Below, piece after piece: positions 54,946 through 64,000 of a stretch of DNA of 64,000 nt. Each line of letters opens with the position of its first letter. Positions within the stretch are counted from its first letter, which is position 1. The stretch is from Phaeotremella fagi (lineage: Eukaryota; Basidiomycota; Tremellomycetes; Tremellales; Phaeotremellaceae). The stretch is from contig BCHU01000009.1 of assembly GCA_001599715.1 (NCBI GenBank), forward strand, positions 124,001 to 188,000, given 5' to 3'. The translations under genes were made by a program, and so were the position numbers. The notes under the pieces are model-generated. The model worked only from the letters and a program-made list of their open reading frames with translations. It was not told where the DNA came from and made no database searches.

Positions 54946-57619
54946 ATGTCAAATCGATTCGACGATCAACCAAACAAAAAAACTAACGTCGATCACGATG
55001 AAGTCGTTGGGACTGGTGGAACCAAGGAATCCGCTTTAAACGCGATTGGTAATAAAGACGGTAGTCTCGCTATGGGTACTGAAAGACGTATCAGGATCGA
55101 GAAAAAATTGAAACGCAAACTTGATGCCAGATTCAGTATTCTTGTGAGTCAGTTTTGATAGATCAAATTAAAATTACTGACTTCTTTTAGGTGTGAGTAC
55201 TCATGGGTTTTTGTTGAGTGATCAGTCGTGTGCTGACTTTTGCTTGGCGCAGGGTTATTTATAGTAAGTCATCAAATATAGTAGGTATCAAATGCTGAGA
55301 CAATTGTTTAGTTCTGTGAGTTAGACATGGCCCATCGACCTCGAAACATCAGTTGACCAAGTATACCGTAATACAGCAATTATATCGACCGAAACAACGC
55401 TGCCGCCGCTAGGTTAGTATCTACCCATCCAAATACCAGTATATCACTGACATCCGTAGACTTCAAGGATTCGAAGCGGATCTTGGATTGACCGGTGCTC
55501 AATTCCCCACTCTTCTATCGATCTTATATGTAAGTATACCGGGGGAAAGTAAGCTAATGTGATCCAGGTTGGATATATTCTTTTCCAAGGTCAGTCCATA
55601 TGTGCCACTGCAAACGACAACTGACGATCACATGTAGTTCCCTCAAATATGATCTTGGTAAGGCAGCATTGACAGTTTGTTTTGGAGAGACTAACTAACT
55701 TTGATAGAACAAAATCGGTCGTCCATCCATTTACATCCCTTCAGCGATGTTGATTGTAAGTTTTCTACTGTCATTGACTTGACTGACATGTAGTGGGGAG
55801 CCATCAGTGTTCTTACTGGAGTAACGACCGATTTTACTGGTGCTTTGTTAACTCGTCTGTTCTTGGGTGTGGTTGAAGCTGCGTTCCTCCCTGGGGCTCT
55901 GTTCATCCTCAGTAAATGGTATAAGAAGGACGAGATTAGGTGAGTGCGTACATTTACAATGCTGACCTCATACAGTTTACGATACACAATTTTGTATTGT
56001 GGCAATCTGATCAGTAATGCCTGTATGTGTCTTTATCGCCTTTTGACCACAACCTGACATAAGTCAGTCGGAAGTTTAATAGCAGCAGGAGTACTTGCGA
56101 ACATGAACGGACTTCTCGGACACGCAGCTTGGAGGTGAGCCACCTAACTACCCACAAAGACTGATGATCAGATGGCTCTTCTACATCGAAGGAGCACTCA
56201 CCATGTTCTTCGCTTTGGTAGCTATGGCCATGTTACCCGATTTCCCTCATAATTCAAGAGGTTTCACCAAAGAAGAACTCCAGGTCGCTCAACTGAGAAT
56301 GCTGGAGGATGTATGTGAAACATCTACTGTTTTTTTTGCAGAAACTGATTTACGAGATAGGTCGGTGAAGTTGATCAAGATTCTCACGACGACAAATTCT
56401 ATGTCGGTTTGGTACTCGCTCTCAAAGTATGTTCCCATCGTTCATTTACAACTTTGTCATCTGTTGACCGAAAGTAGGACTGGAAAATCTACATCCTCAT
56501 GCTAAGTTTAACAGCTTGTGTTACTGGTCTTTCCTTCAACAGTTATTTCCCAACTTTGGTTCGTAATTTCTCATCCAAGAACTGACAAAAACCAAGCTGA
56601 CCTAAAAAAAATAGACTAAAACTCTTGGTTTCGGTACGACTCAAACTTTACTACTCGTAGCTCCACCTTGGGTGGTGAGTTTACTTTACGTCGTCAATGC
56701 GGGATCAATCTGATCAAACAAATCAGTTCTCTTGTTTGGTTGCCCTAGCCAATTCATGGCATTCCGACAAGACCAACGAGAAATTCTGGCATTCAGTGTA
56801 AGTCACGACTCTACATTTAACATATCTGACAGCCATAATATAGATGGCCAATCTGCATGGGTATCATTGGATTCATCATTGCCATCGGTAAGCTATATCT
56901 TTGAGCAGTCCACTGACCTACAGCAACTCAACCCACCAACATCGCCGCGAGATATGTATCACTCTTCCTTCAGGCTGGTTCATATGCTGGTAAGTATTTA
57001 ACAACAACTGAGAATTACACTGATTCATTGTGTCTAGGTTATGTCATTGTACGCTGGAGTTCTTGAATCTTGAATCAAGCTGACACTTCTAGATGTACAC
57101 TTGGATGAGCAGTTCTTTCCCTCGACCACCTGCCAAACGAGCTGTAGCTTTGGCTCTAATGGTAAGTCGACTGATGTTTGCAGTCTAACAAGGATAGAAC
57201 GCCGTCTCTCAACTTGGTAACATCGCCGGTAGTGTGAGTATCAGTATCTAATGCAATTACACCATCTGACTTTCGCAGTACGTTTGGCCAACCGATTTCG
57301 GACCGTGAGTGTTCTTTCATTGGACATAAACATCATCTAATACCCTTCAGAACCTACCTCAAAAGTTACTGTATCGTCTTGTCATGTTTCGTCGCAACCC
57401 TCGTAGTGAGTAAAACATCTTAAAGTGTCAAACACAGCTGATACCCCAAAGCTCAACTTTGTTTTCCGACAAATCCTCATCAGAGCCAATCGAAAACTTG
57501 ACGAAGGCGAACGAGCATTCCGTGAACATGGTGATACACTCGCCAACGCCGCTGCCTTGGAAGGAACGACAGTTCAAGACGCTGCACAAATGCAGAAAGG
57601 TTTCAGATACCTTGTTTAA
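54946..57619 (+). CDS. MFS permease, allantoate/nicotinate (Dal5/Tna1) type
   Basis: Twelve-span anion:proton symporter family for organic acids such as allantoate, nicotinate or pantothenate. The first exon is hydrophilic (MSNRFDDQPNKKTNVDHDE) ending KLKRKLDARFSIL. Very short exons then give YILNYIDRNNAAAARLQGFEADLGLTG, the family signature at TM1, LFQVPSNMILNKIGRPSIY, GALLTRLFLGVVEAAFLPGALF, SKWYKKDEI and WRWLFYIEGALTMFFALVAM. The second half includes FNSYFPTLTKTLGFGTTQTLLLVAPPWV and GSYVWPTDFGPTYLKSYCIV. At least 16 introns, several with exons of only a few codons. The C-terminus ends MQKGFRYLV, TAA 57617-57619. Substrate not decidable here. Confidence 0.87.
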
Positions 57620-57701
57620 GTTTATGTCGATATGGAGAGGAAAGTTTGAAGGCGGAAAGAAAGGTTGGATACTATCGATACATTGATTTTTATGCAAAAT
57701 T

Positions 57702-59098
57702 TTAGATATCGGTTTCACTGATTTCGGGAATCTCGATTCCAGCTGCTCTGGCTTTGACCAAAACTTTTTGAGCCTGTGTCGTGTCAGTTTAGTCAAGAAT
57801 TAGTTTCGCTAACCTGTTTATACACTGGTGCATCGATCATCGATCCATCTAGGACATAAGCTCCAGTCCCCTTTTCACCGTGATGTTCAAACGACCATAC
57901 GATCCTAGCTGCTTTCTTGATATCTGTCATAGGTGTTAGATGCGCAGCCTAACATGGAGCCATCACTCACCTTTCTCGCTGGGTGAAAATGCGTTTTGAA
58001 TTATATCAATCTGACCTGGATGTATAGCTTGCTATGGTAGAGTTAACACCGTTATCAGTGCGATTTTGTGAACGCACCTTCCCATCAAATCCCAATACCC
58101 GACCTTCAAGTGATTCAGTCCTCAGAAATTCTTCATCTTTATATCGAACGCACACCTATATGGGTCAGATCTCTATCAGAAATGAGACAATCGAAACCTA
58201 CCAGATCGATAGCCTGCAGACCGAAAGCTCGTGCCGTGGTTACCAGCTTTGAACGAGGATAGAGTAATTCAGTTCTTGAATGGGTTCTTGTAAGTCCGAC
58301 ATCGGCACAATCTGTGGTAAATCAGCATCAATTGGTGATCACTGGTGTACCCACAATCCTCAGCTGCAAACTACCATTTCTATCAGTCTAGTCTCCCTGT
58401 GTAACCCATCAAACCCACGAGTAAAGCATCCAAATGACCTTTTCCAGCTTGACTAATCTCTTTAATCGATATCATTCCAACGGCACTTTCGATCATCGCA
58501 ATGATTCTTATCGGATGAGAACCACCTGTCCTTTTCTCTGGTGATGCCAATCGATTGATAGCATTGACGACATAGTCGATATGATCTGGTGAATTGGTTT
58601 TAGGAAGGGCGATAGCGGATATATTCCTTGTTCTCAGCTATGTCATTGATCAGTCTCGTATATGAGAGGGTTGACGTACGACTGCATCCAGATCTTCTTC
58701 CTCATATCCAGTCCCAACAGCGTTGATCCTAGCTACAATCTCCCCTCTCGGTCTTCTATCCCCCTAAACAGCCTAATCAGTTGATTCCAAAATCATCATT
58801 CCTCACTGACATCCATAAATTCCGCGATTCGAGATCGAGCTTCAGCTTTCATATTAACAGCTACAGAGTCCTCTAGATCGTATGCGATTGAATCTGCAGG
58901 TGTGGATAGAGATTTTTCAATCATCCTTGGATTGGATCCGGGTACTAATTTGAATAAGCTGGGTTTGATGGGTGCTGTCAAAAACTAACCGTATAGCATT
59001 GCTCTTCTTGATATTGGAGGTCTTTCTATGGATGTAGATAGACATCTTATCGTCTGCTTACTTAGACTGCTACTTGAATTATAGAATCGATTGATCAT
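57702..59098 (-). CDS. CitE-like lyase, mitochondrial CLYBL type
   Basis: HpcH/HpaI-CitE family lyase; CLYBL cleaves citramalyl-CoA in mitochondria. The start is at 59098: MINRFYNSSSSLSKQTIRCL, a Ser/Arg-rich mitochondrial presequence reaching RRAMLY. A 48-bp-range intron (GTTAGT to AAATTAG) joins AMLY with VPGSNPRMIEKSLSTPADS, restoring the usual R-A-x-L-Y-V-P-G-x-x start. Motifs: YDLEDSVA (metal-binding loop), ARINAVGTGYEEEDLDAV, ALPKTNSPDHI, AMIESAVGMISIKE (catalytic Glu), ALL-FAAEDYCADVGLTRTHSRTELLYPRS after two more introns, and GFDGKQAIHPGQ. Ends PEISETDI, TAA 57704-57702. The gene is convergent with the Dal5-type permease. Confidence 0.88.
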
Positions 59099-59734
59099 GA
59101 CGCTGAGAGAGAGATGTAACGGGTTAAAGAATTCAAGTAACAGCCAGGAATTCGTTGTACGACCATCTACGGTGCCATCGGATCAAACCTCACATTTACG
59201 CGACTGATTTCGCAGGGCAACAGCACAGCACAGGACCAGTTTTTGAATGCTAATAACAGCAAGATGCGTCCTGGCAATAACAGTCTTCTGCCCTTATCTA
59301 TCATAGCTCCTCGACATTTGATGATCTCATTGATGTTTGTATCTTTGTATATCTCCTTTGTCCCAACTCTCCGATTGATGCCAGTGAATGTTACAGGTCA
59401 AGTTCATAAATATACATACAGTGTTCGTCATAGCCTAAAGCAGAGTTTAAACTCGTTCACGTCATGCTTTCTTTGAATTCTAAAACAGACTATCACCGAG
59501 TGAAATCATCAAACTCCTTTCATCAACGAGTTCTAGCAGTTTCCAAAAGTGGAGCGGGAGGATCTCTTTTGTCGTTGAAGACTTCCATTGCCATGAAAGG
59601 GTACTCGAAAAGAGGACATTCAAATACGAACAACTTTTGGTGGGTTCAAATATTTTTTCTCCTTCCCTAAATAATTTTTATTCTTAACAGCAACGAAACA
59701 ACACCCAAACAACTACCAACAACTAAAAATCAAC
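59099..59734. other. Intergenic region leading into cluster B
   Basis: About 635 bp. Divergent promoter of the lyase and the first cluster B gene. Short frames only; no gene recognised. Confidence 0.45.
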
Positions 59735-60145
59735 ATGCCCCAAACAGATAAAGAGAATGCCACCGCCGATATATCACGATGGTCGTTCGCCACCACCCCA
59801 ATCGATAGCGACAAGTCAAAAATGTCAAAAATCACTGCATCTTGTAACGAAGGCACAAAAGATTGGAAATCGTGCGAGCTCTATACTGTGGTCGAGACGG
59901 TTACCACTGAGGACAACAGGGGTACTCAGAACAACAAGGGAGTCGTTAGAGGCAAGGGTGATGTAACTGATACGAAGGCATGGAAGACCGGTGAACTGCG
60001 TGGGCTTATGGCGGAGATCTCGGTTGGTGGATTTAAAAGTTGGTTGGACCACGACTATCCGCCCAGATTCTTCGAAGAAGGCGAGAAAGATGCGCTCTCG
60101 CAAGAATTCGCGAAGAGAGCCAAGTCCTTACTTTCTGATGTCTAG
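59735..60145 (+). CDS. Cluster B paralog 1, unknown function, 136 aa, intronless
   Basis: First of four tandem plus-strand genes for related small proteins of no recognised family. Elements: ISRWSFATTPIDSDKSKMSK with a Trp-Ser-Phe start, then ITASCNEGTKDWKSCELYTV, a variable middle (RGKGDVTDTKAWK), and SVGGFKSWLDHDYPPRFFEEG followed by an Asp/Glu-rich helix ending AKSLLSDV. It lacks the W-L-x-x-x-D-I motif of the others and is the most diverged. The leader before the ATG is CAACAACTAAAAATCAAC, similar in style to the other cluster leaders. No signal peptide. Confidence 0.68.
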   Translation: MPQTDKENATADISRWSFATTPIDSDKSKMSKITASCNEGTKDWKSCELYTVVETVTTEDNRGTQNNKGVVRGKGDVTDTKAWKTGELRGLMAEISVGGFKSWLDHDYPPRFFEEGEKDALSQEFAKRAKSLLSDV

Positions 60146-60500
60146 GTCGGGAAAAGAATAGTATCTTTCATAGATCTTTAAGGTGATGTGGTACAGTAAT
60201 GGTTCAGTAGCGATTTACAGATATATTCTTTGAGAGTAGTAAGGCTTTGATCATAAACAATTGCATCACATGGTTTCTTTGCTTGAAAGGTGAAGGAACA
60301 ATGGGCAACATTTCCATTGATGAATGAGCGTATATTTTTCACAGACATCCATGAAATGAAAGGTTGCGCGAACCTTTCTCCATACAAGAGGATGCCTACA
60401 GTATAGCCTGTTAAATGAACGTTCTCTCTTCTTCAAAACACGACTCGCCCACTAACAACTTATAAGGAGTAAACTAACACCACCACCAAAAACAATACAA
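60146..60500. other. Intergenic region within cluster B
   Basis: About 355 bp, probable terminator and promoter. No gene or clear repeat recognised. Confidence 0.4.
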
Positions 60501-60914
60501 ATGTCCAAAAATACAGAACAAAGTGCCTTATGGTCTCCTCCCGATAAATGGGGTTTCAAACCGGAGATGAACTGGGTTTTGGATCAATTAACGATCTCTG
60601 CAACAAGTCGCGACCGCTCCTACACTATAGTTTCTCTCTTTAAATCCAATGGAGAGGTACTCAGTGTTGGGGTCGAAGATGGGGAGGATAAAGAGACATT
60701 CAAAATCCCTGCTCAGCCAGTTGTTCTGGATTGTGATAATTTCCAATCTTGGATCAGTCAAATCAATCCTACTACCATACTCAAAGACCGAGAGTGGCTC
60801 GATGATCAAGATATTCATAAGATCTCAAAAGGTTTCGAGGTAGAGTGCAAGGATTGGTGTGAGCGACGTAGGGAGAGAGCAAGCCTCAGCACTTCACCCG
60901 AAGACTCTGAGTGA
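60501..60914 (+). CDS. Cluster B paralog 2, unknown function, 137 aa, intronless
   Basis: Core: DKWGFKPEMNWVLDQLTISA (Trp-Gly-Phe start), SYTIVSLFKSNGEVLSVGVE (beta strands with a Gly turn), then LDCDNFQSWISQINPTTILK, REWLDDQDIHKISKGFEVE and a basic-acidic tail. The block D-N-F-x-x-W-(I/L) ... N-P ... W-L-x-x-x-D-I-x-x-(I/L)-S-(K/E)-G-F is shared almost exactly with paralogs 3 and 4. No localisation signal. Confidence 0.72.
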   Translation: MSKNTEQSALWSPPDKWGFKPEMNWVLDQLTISATSRDRSYTIVSLFKSNGEVLSVGVEDGEDKETFKIPAQPVVLDCDNFQSWISQINPTTILKDREWLDDQDIHKISKGFEVECKDWCERRRERASLSTSPEDSE

Positions 60915-61311
60915 TACGCGGGGGGGAGAGAGGGGGGGGGGGGGATTGATTTAGTAGCGGTATCCAGATGTACAAGACGAATGTGATTATCATGCGCCCA
61001 TATCGTCAAAGAAGCTTCCAATGTAGCCGACATGTACCGAGGTGTCGAGTCTGAGTAGAGAGTGCCAAAAGTTAGCATCACATACGCTGCATACAGCATA
61101 GCAGCGGATTACACGCCAAAAAGCTTCTAACGCAGCAATGAGTATAACCTGCGGTTTTTTGATAAACACCCATCGTCAGTGCCACACTTCGATCCAGCAC
61201 TAGTGATGATCCACGTTTACAGAATAATGTGAAAGGATGACAAGCAATTTCCTCTAGCCAAAGTTGAGAGACAAATCCAGACTAATACTACTGCAGCATT
61301 GTTTTGTCATC
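60915..61311. other. Intergenic region within cluster B
   Basis: Starts with a G-rich run (60920-60944) directly after the stop codon of paralog 2, otherwise unremarkable. No gene. Confidence 0.45.
60920..60944. repeat. G-run with G-quadruplex potential
   Basis: Three G tracts separated by AGAGA, the last being 13 G. Strand-asymmetric purine run at the 3' end of cluster B paralog 2. Confidence 0.8.
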
Positions 61312-61686
61312 ATGTCAAACACAGACAAAGTCACAAGTGGGACGATCGACGAGTCCATCAGTCACTGGTCATTTGAACCCAAAGCCACCCTTAGTGACAC
61401 AAGGATCGACGCGAAATGTTCAAACAATCCCTTGTCAGTCTATATCACAGTCCACGAGGGAAAAGTCAAATCAATTGGAGGAAGTAGAGGAGAAACACGT
61501 ATCGAGGGATCAACGATGTATGATAACGGTACTTCCAGCGTTGACAACTTCAAAGTCTGGTTGGACAAATTTAATCCACAAACTGGTATTAGTGGCAAAA
61601 GATTGAAATGGCTTGGAGCAAAAGATATTGTTGAACTTTCGGAAGGGTTTCATAGTAGGGTGGAATCAATGAGCAAAGAGAGTTGA
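61312..61686 (+). CDS. Cluster B paralog 3, unknown function, 124 aa, intronless
   Basis: Core: ESISHWSFEPKATLSDTRID (Trp-Ser-Phe-x-Pro), SVYITVHEGKVKSIGGSRGE, SVDNFKVWLDKFNPQTG, KWLGAKDIVELSEGFHSRVE. Aligns end to end with paralog 2 and closely with paralog 4 in the second half. Start at ATG 61312 (MSNTDKVTSG), preceded by TTGTCATC; a near-cognate start further up is less likely. Small, soluble, acidic/basic balanced. Confidence 0.72.
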   Translation: MSNTDKVTSGTIDESISHWSFEPKATLSDTRIDAKCSNNPLSVYITVHEGKVKSIGGSRGETRIEGSTMYDNGTSSVDNFKVWLDKFNPQTGISGKRLKWLGAKDIVELSEGFHSRVESMSKES

Positions 61687-61960
61687 GGATCAAATAAATG
61701 TCTCATTGGGAAGATAAACAGGTATGATGATACGGTGAGAGACCTAGAATGAGACGTAGACATAGATTTTTATCAGTTCCGAGATTATACTGTACATATT
61801 AGTGGCGAATGTGCTACTCATGCTTCACTAGTATACTTTACCTAGTAGTCGCAGTGCATTACACTAAAAAGACCCAGCAGTCCAAAGGTTCTACTGGTCA
61901 TACACCCTTCAACATGTTCTAGTAATTTCCATGTCTGCTCCACAGCATTCATCAGCAATT

Positions 61961-62290
61961 TCACCTTTGTTGATCAATTGTTTCTTCGTGATGAAAGGAT
62001 ATCCCATGTTTGAAATCGTCTAAATCCCTCTTTTGATGTCAAGGAGCACACAATCTTTCGAGCAAAATCCATAAGGGGGTCCATAAAGGGTCATTATGAT
62101 CTAGCATGACTTTATAAGCGAGATCTAGAATTTCCCCTTTCCACCTTTGTCAATCAATAGTCTCTCCGTGATGAAAAGATCAATCACCCTTCAAAATTGA
62201 CTTGATCCCTCTTTTGATGTTGAGGAGCACACAATATTTCCAGCAAAATCCATTGCGGGTCCATGACAATCTAGTATGATCCGTGAGGGC
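61961..62290. repeat. Tandem duplication, about 180-bp period
   Basis: Two diverged copies starting CACCTTTGT at 61963 and 62143, sharing CGTGATGAAA, CCCTCTTTTGATGT, AGGAGCACACAAT, AGCAAAATCCAT and GGGTCCAT in the same order. Roughly 75 per cent identical by eye. Confidence 0.75.
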
Positions 62291-62372
62291 AAACCCCAAG
62301 CTACCTTTGTTCTTGTAGACTTTCTAGGGAATGAAAGGTGGATTGTCACTTAGGATATATAAATACTGCCAT
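62243..62372. repeat. Cluster B promoter unit, copy 1 (130 bp)
   Basis: Begins GCAAAATCCATTGCGGGTCC and ends AAATACTGCCAT. Its sister copy of identical length is at 63871-64000, the last base of the window. Both contain AAGCTACCTT-GTTCTTGTAGACTTTC, GAATGAAAGGTGGATTGTCACT and the same AAATACTGCCAT end. Confidence 0.85.
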
Positions 62373-62431
62373 GAAAATTTCTGTTTTCTCCTCTTTCCTT
62401 ATCGACAACGATCTGCTGATATCTATCAACT

Positions 62432-62485
62432 AACCAACCAACCAACCAACCAACCAACCAACCAACCAACCAACCAACCAACCAA
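62432..62485. repeat. (AACC)n microsatellite in a 5' leader
   Basis: About 13 tandem AACC/CCAA units about 40 bp upstream of the cluster B paralog 4 start codon and downstream of its TATA-like element, so probably transcribed as part of the 5' UTR. Confidence 0.9.
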
Positions 62486-62523
62486 CTCACACAGACTCAA
62501 ACATATAAACAAAGTCCTACAAC

Positions 62524-62901
62524 ATGTCCCAACCTGATACCGACACCCGTACTGCCACCGCTACCACCGCAACCAATGGTACATGTTCCTGGTCATTCTC
62601 ACACGAAGCTTTCTCCACAAACGACTTTAAAGGTTACAAGGTCATCGCAAAGAACAACACCGACCAAAAAAAATCCGTTTTCTCCCTTGTTGGTGATGAC
62701 GGTAAATTCCGCAGTGTTGTAGCCTCCACAAGAGATTACGAAGGCACTAGTGGTACCATCGATTTCGAAAAACCCAGTGTTGATGATTATAAGAGTCATT
62801 TGAAAGGTTATTATCGGGATTGGTTGGGTGAAAGTGATATCGACGATATCTCGAAAGGGATTATTAGTGAGGCTTCAAAGATTGGAGATGTTAGTACCTG
62901 A
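62524..62901 (+). CDS. Cluster B paralog 4, unknown function, 125 aa, intronless
   Basis: Thr-rich start MSQPDTDTRTATATTATNGT, then CSWSFSHEAFSTNDFKGYKV (Trp-Ser-Phe), KSVFSLVGDDGKFRSVVAS, SVDDYKSHLKGYY and DWLGESDIDDISKGIISEAS. The second half is nearly superimposable on paralogs 2 and 3. The promoter has a TATATAAATA element 158 bp before the ATG. Single exon. No recognised family. Confidence 0.72.
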   Translation: MSQPDTDTRTATATTATNGTCSWSFSHEAFSTNDFKGYKVIAKNNTDQKKSVFSLVGDDGKFRSVVASTRDYEGTSGTIDFEKPSVDDYKSHLKGYYRDWLGESDIDDISKGIISEASKIGDVST

Positions 62902-64000
62902 AAGATAGAGGGATGTCTGGGTTTACAGGGAGGCATTGTTGGAGGGAGAAAAGTTGAAGAGGTCTTGTTCAGATGATGGAGATTAACATGAGCACACGGG
63001 GAGTTTGTTATATGTTGTAGCTAGTATGGATAGTAGAGAGAGTTACAGTGTATGAAGGTCTATTAGAGGATGACACCAAGTCATAACCCCAGTACACTGC
63101 AGGGACATGTTTTGAACGGAAGTTCGATTGTGAACCTTGCAGCATCTCTATCTGAATCAAGTGTTGGTAACCAAAAAGGTTGGTTGAAGATTATAGGTAC
63201 TTTGTACTGATGTCGAATAGACAGGATAGACAGACTTGTACAGCGTCCCCAAAGTCTTTGAGAAGGAAACCTCGACTGCTCTTTCCAAGCGAGGTAAGTC
63301 TAATGGATAGACCTTTGTTGAGAGTTTAGTACAGTATGCAGTACAACAGAGGCATTGATCAAAAGTGAAAGTGACAGTGGTACATATGCATAAAGTGCAT
63401 ATTGTGTGTACATACGGAACAATGACCGATACAGAATATTGGAATTTTCTAATATGGTTTGCGTAATTGTATATGAAGACCAATCTAGAGCTGGTTGATA
63501 CATACTGTGTAAAGAGTTTTCAGATCGACCATGGTCCAATATCAGATTATACCCAACTGTTTTCTCATCTGTTCTGCATTCGAAAGAAAGGACATGTTAT
63601 TCATAGTGAGAAGATTTCTACGTGATCCTCATCATTGTCTGACGCTGTTGTACCTCAGGCCTGTACAAGCACTAGCAGAACCTCTTGATGTGCAAGAAAT
63701 AGCTAGATTTCTCTTGTAATATACCAGTATGGGCCACTTCTGCTTATCTTGTTACCACAGCGCCGCATATGACTATTCATTGGGGGTTCATGATATTCCA
63801 GTATGTTCCATGAGAGCGAACCCAAGCTACCTTTGTTCTTGTAGACCTTCCAGGGAATGAATTATTTTGAGCAAAATCCATCAGGGGTCCACGATATTCC
63901 AGTATGATCCATGAGAGAAGACCCAAAGCTACCTTGGTTCTTGTAGACTTTCCAGAGAATGAAAGGTGGATTGTCACTACAGACAAATAAATACTGCCAT
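62902..64000. other. Gene-free right end of the window with promoter-unit copies
   Basis: About 1.1 kb without a recognisable gene. Minus-strand open frames near 63157-63539 are low in complexity and Tyr/Cys/Thr-rich. The last 220 bp consist of a partial (about 63785-63870) and a full copy (63871-64000) of the cluster B promoter unit, so a further family gene is expected just beyond. Confidence 0.6.
63785..64000. repeat. Cluster B promoter unit, partial copy plus full copy 2
   Basis: The partial copy has CATGATATTCCAGTATG, GAGCGAACCCAAGCTACC, TTGTTCTTGTAGACC and CAGGGAATGAA. The full copy follows from GCAAAATCCATCAGGGGTCC to AAATACTGCCAT at position 64000 and aligns base for base in length with 62243-62372. 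Confidence 0.85.

Larger units (their letters stand above)
61687..62523. promoter_or_regulatory. Repeat-rich promoter region of cluster B paralog 4
   Basis: About 840 bp with a tandem duplicated block (61961-62120 and 62141-62290), then a promoter unit (62243-62372) with TATATAAATA at 62356-62365, then the (AACC)n tract in the 5' leader. The promoter unit reappears at the window's right edge. Confidence 0.7.

Noticed and set aside
63157..63539. Minus-strand frames of 79-108 codons near the right end
   Set aside because: Composition is dominated by Tyr, Thr, Cys and Val from repetitive DNA; no conserved pattern and no relation to the cluster B proteins.

Overview
The window looks like nuclear DNA of a basidiomycete yeast of the Tremellales (Cryptococcus/Kwoniella type). 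The evidence is the dense packing of genes on both strands, very short introns (about 35-60 nt, GTRNGT donors, CTRAY-like branch points) in almost every conserved gene, and proteins that are clearly fungal: QCR8, NHP6-type HMG box, a Whi2-like BTB protein, YME1, a DUF3112-type seven-span protein and Dal5-type MFS. No transposon, CRISPR array or plasmid-like element was recognised. Exon joins quoted here were worked out by eye from splice signals plus reading frame.

Region 1 (1-17415) is mostly conserved housekeeping: CPT/EPT-type phosphotransferase (cut by the window start), NHP6-like HMG protein, pyruvate dehydrogenase E1 alpha, a secreted TAP-like hydrolase, a cupin, a His-rich SAM methyltransferase, two intronless orphans, a Whi2-like BTB protein, QCR8 head-to-head with a NUXM-like small membrane protein, and eIF3i.

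Region 2 (17675-22113) is the first unusual block: five tandem intronless genes on the plus strand encoding small, diverged paralogs that I cannot assign to any known family (called cluster A here). One has two copies of the domain, one is interrupted by an in-frame stop, and duplicated promoter-like DNA lies between them.

Region 3 (22439-59098) returns to conserved genes: PNO1, a RING protein with a coiled coil, a secreted Ser-rich phytase-like esterase, a DUF3112-type membrane protein, a sugar transporter, a PTGR-type reductase, an intron-containing tRNA-Glu(TTC), a second RING protein, eIF4E, a 4-TM protein, SPF30, a protein with an unresolved 5' end, VPS51, a DBP6/DDX51 helicase, THYN1, a multispan membrane protein, a single-pass surface-type protein, the YME1 i-AAA protease, a PrxQ-type peroxiredoxin, a Dal5-type MFS permease and a mitochondrial CitE/CLYBL-type lyase.

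Region 4 (59735-64000) is the second unusual block: four tandem intronless genes of another small-protein family (cluster B), embedded in duplicated promoter DNA. The window ends inside a second copy of one of these promoters, so another family member is predicted just outside. The two clusters share a similar layout (Trp motif, beta-rich middle, acidic Asp-Met/Ile C-terminal helix) and may be distantly related. They are the best candidates in the window for an undescribed, lineage-specific system.
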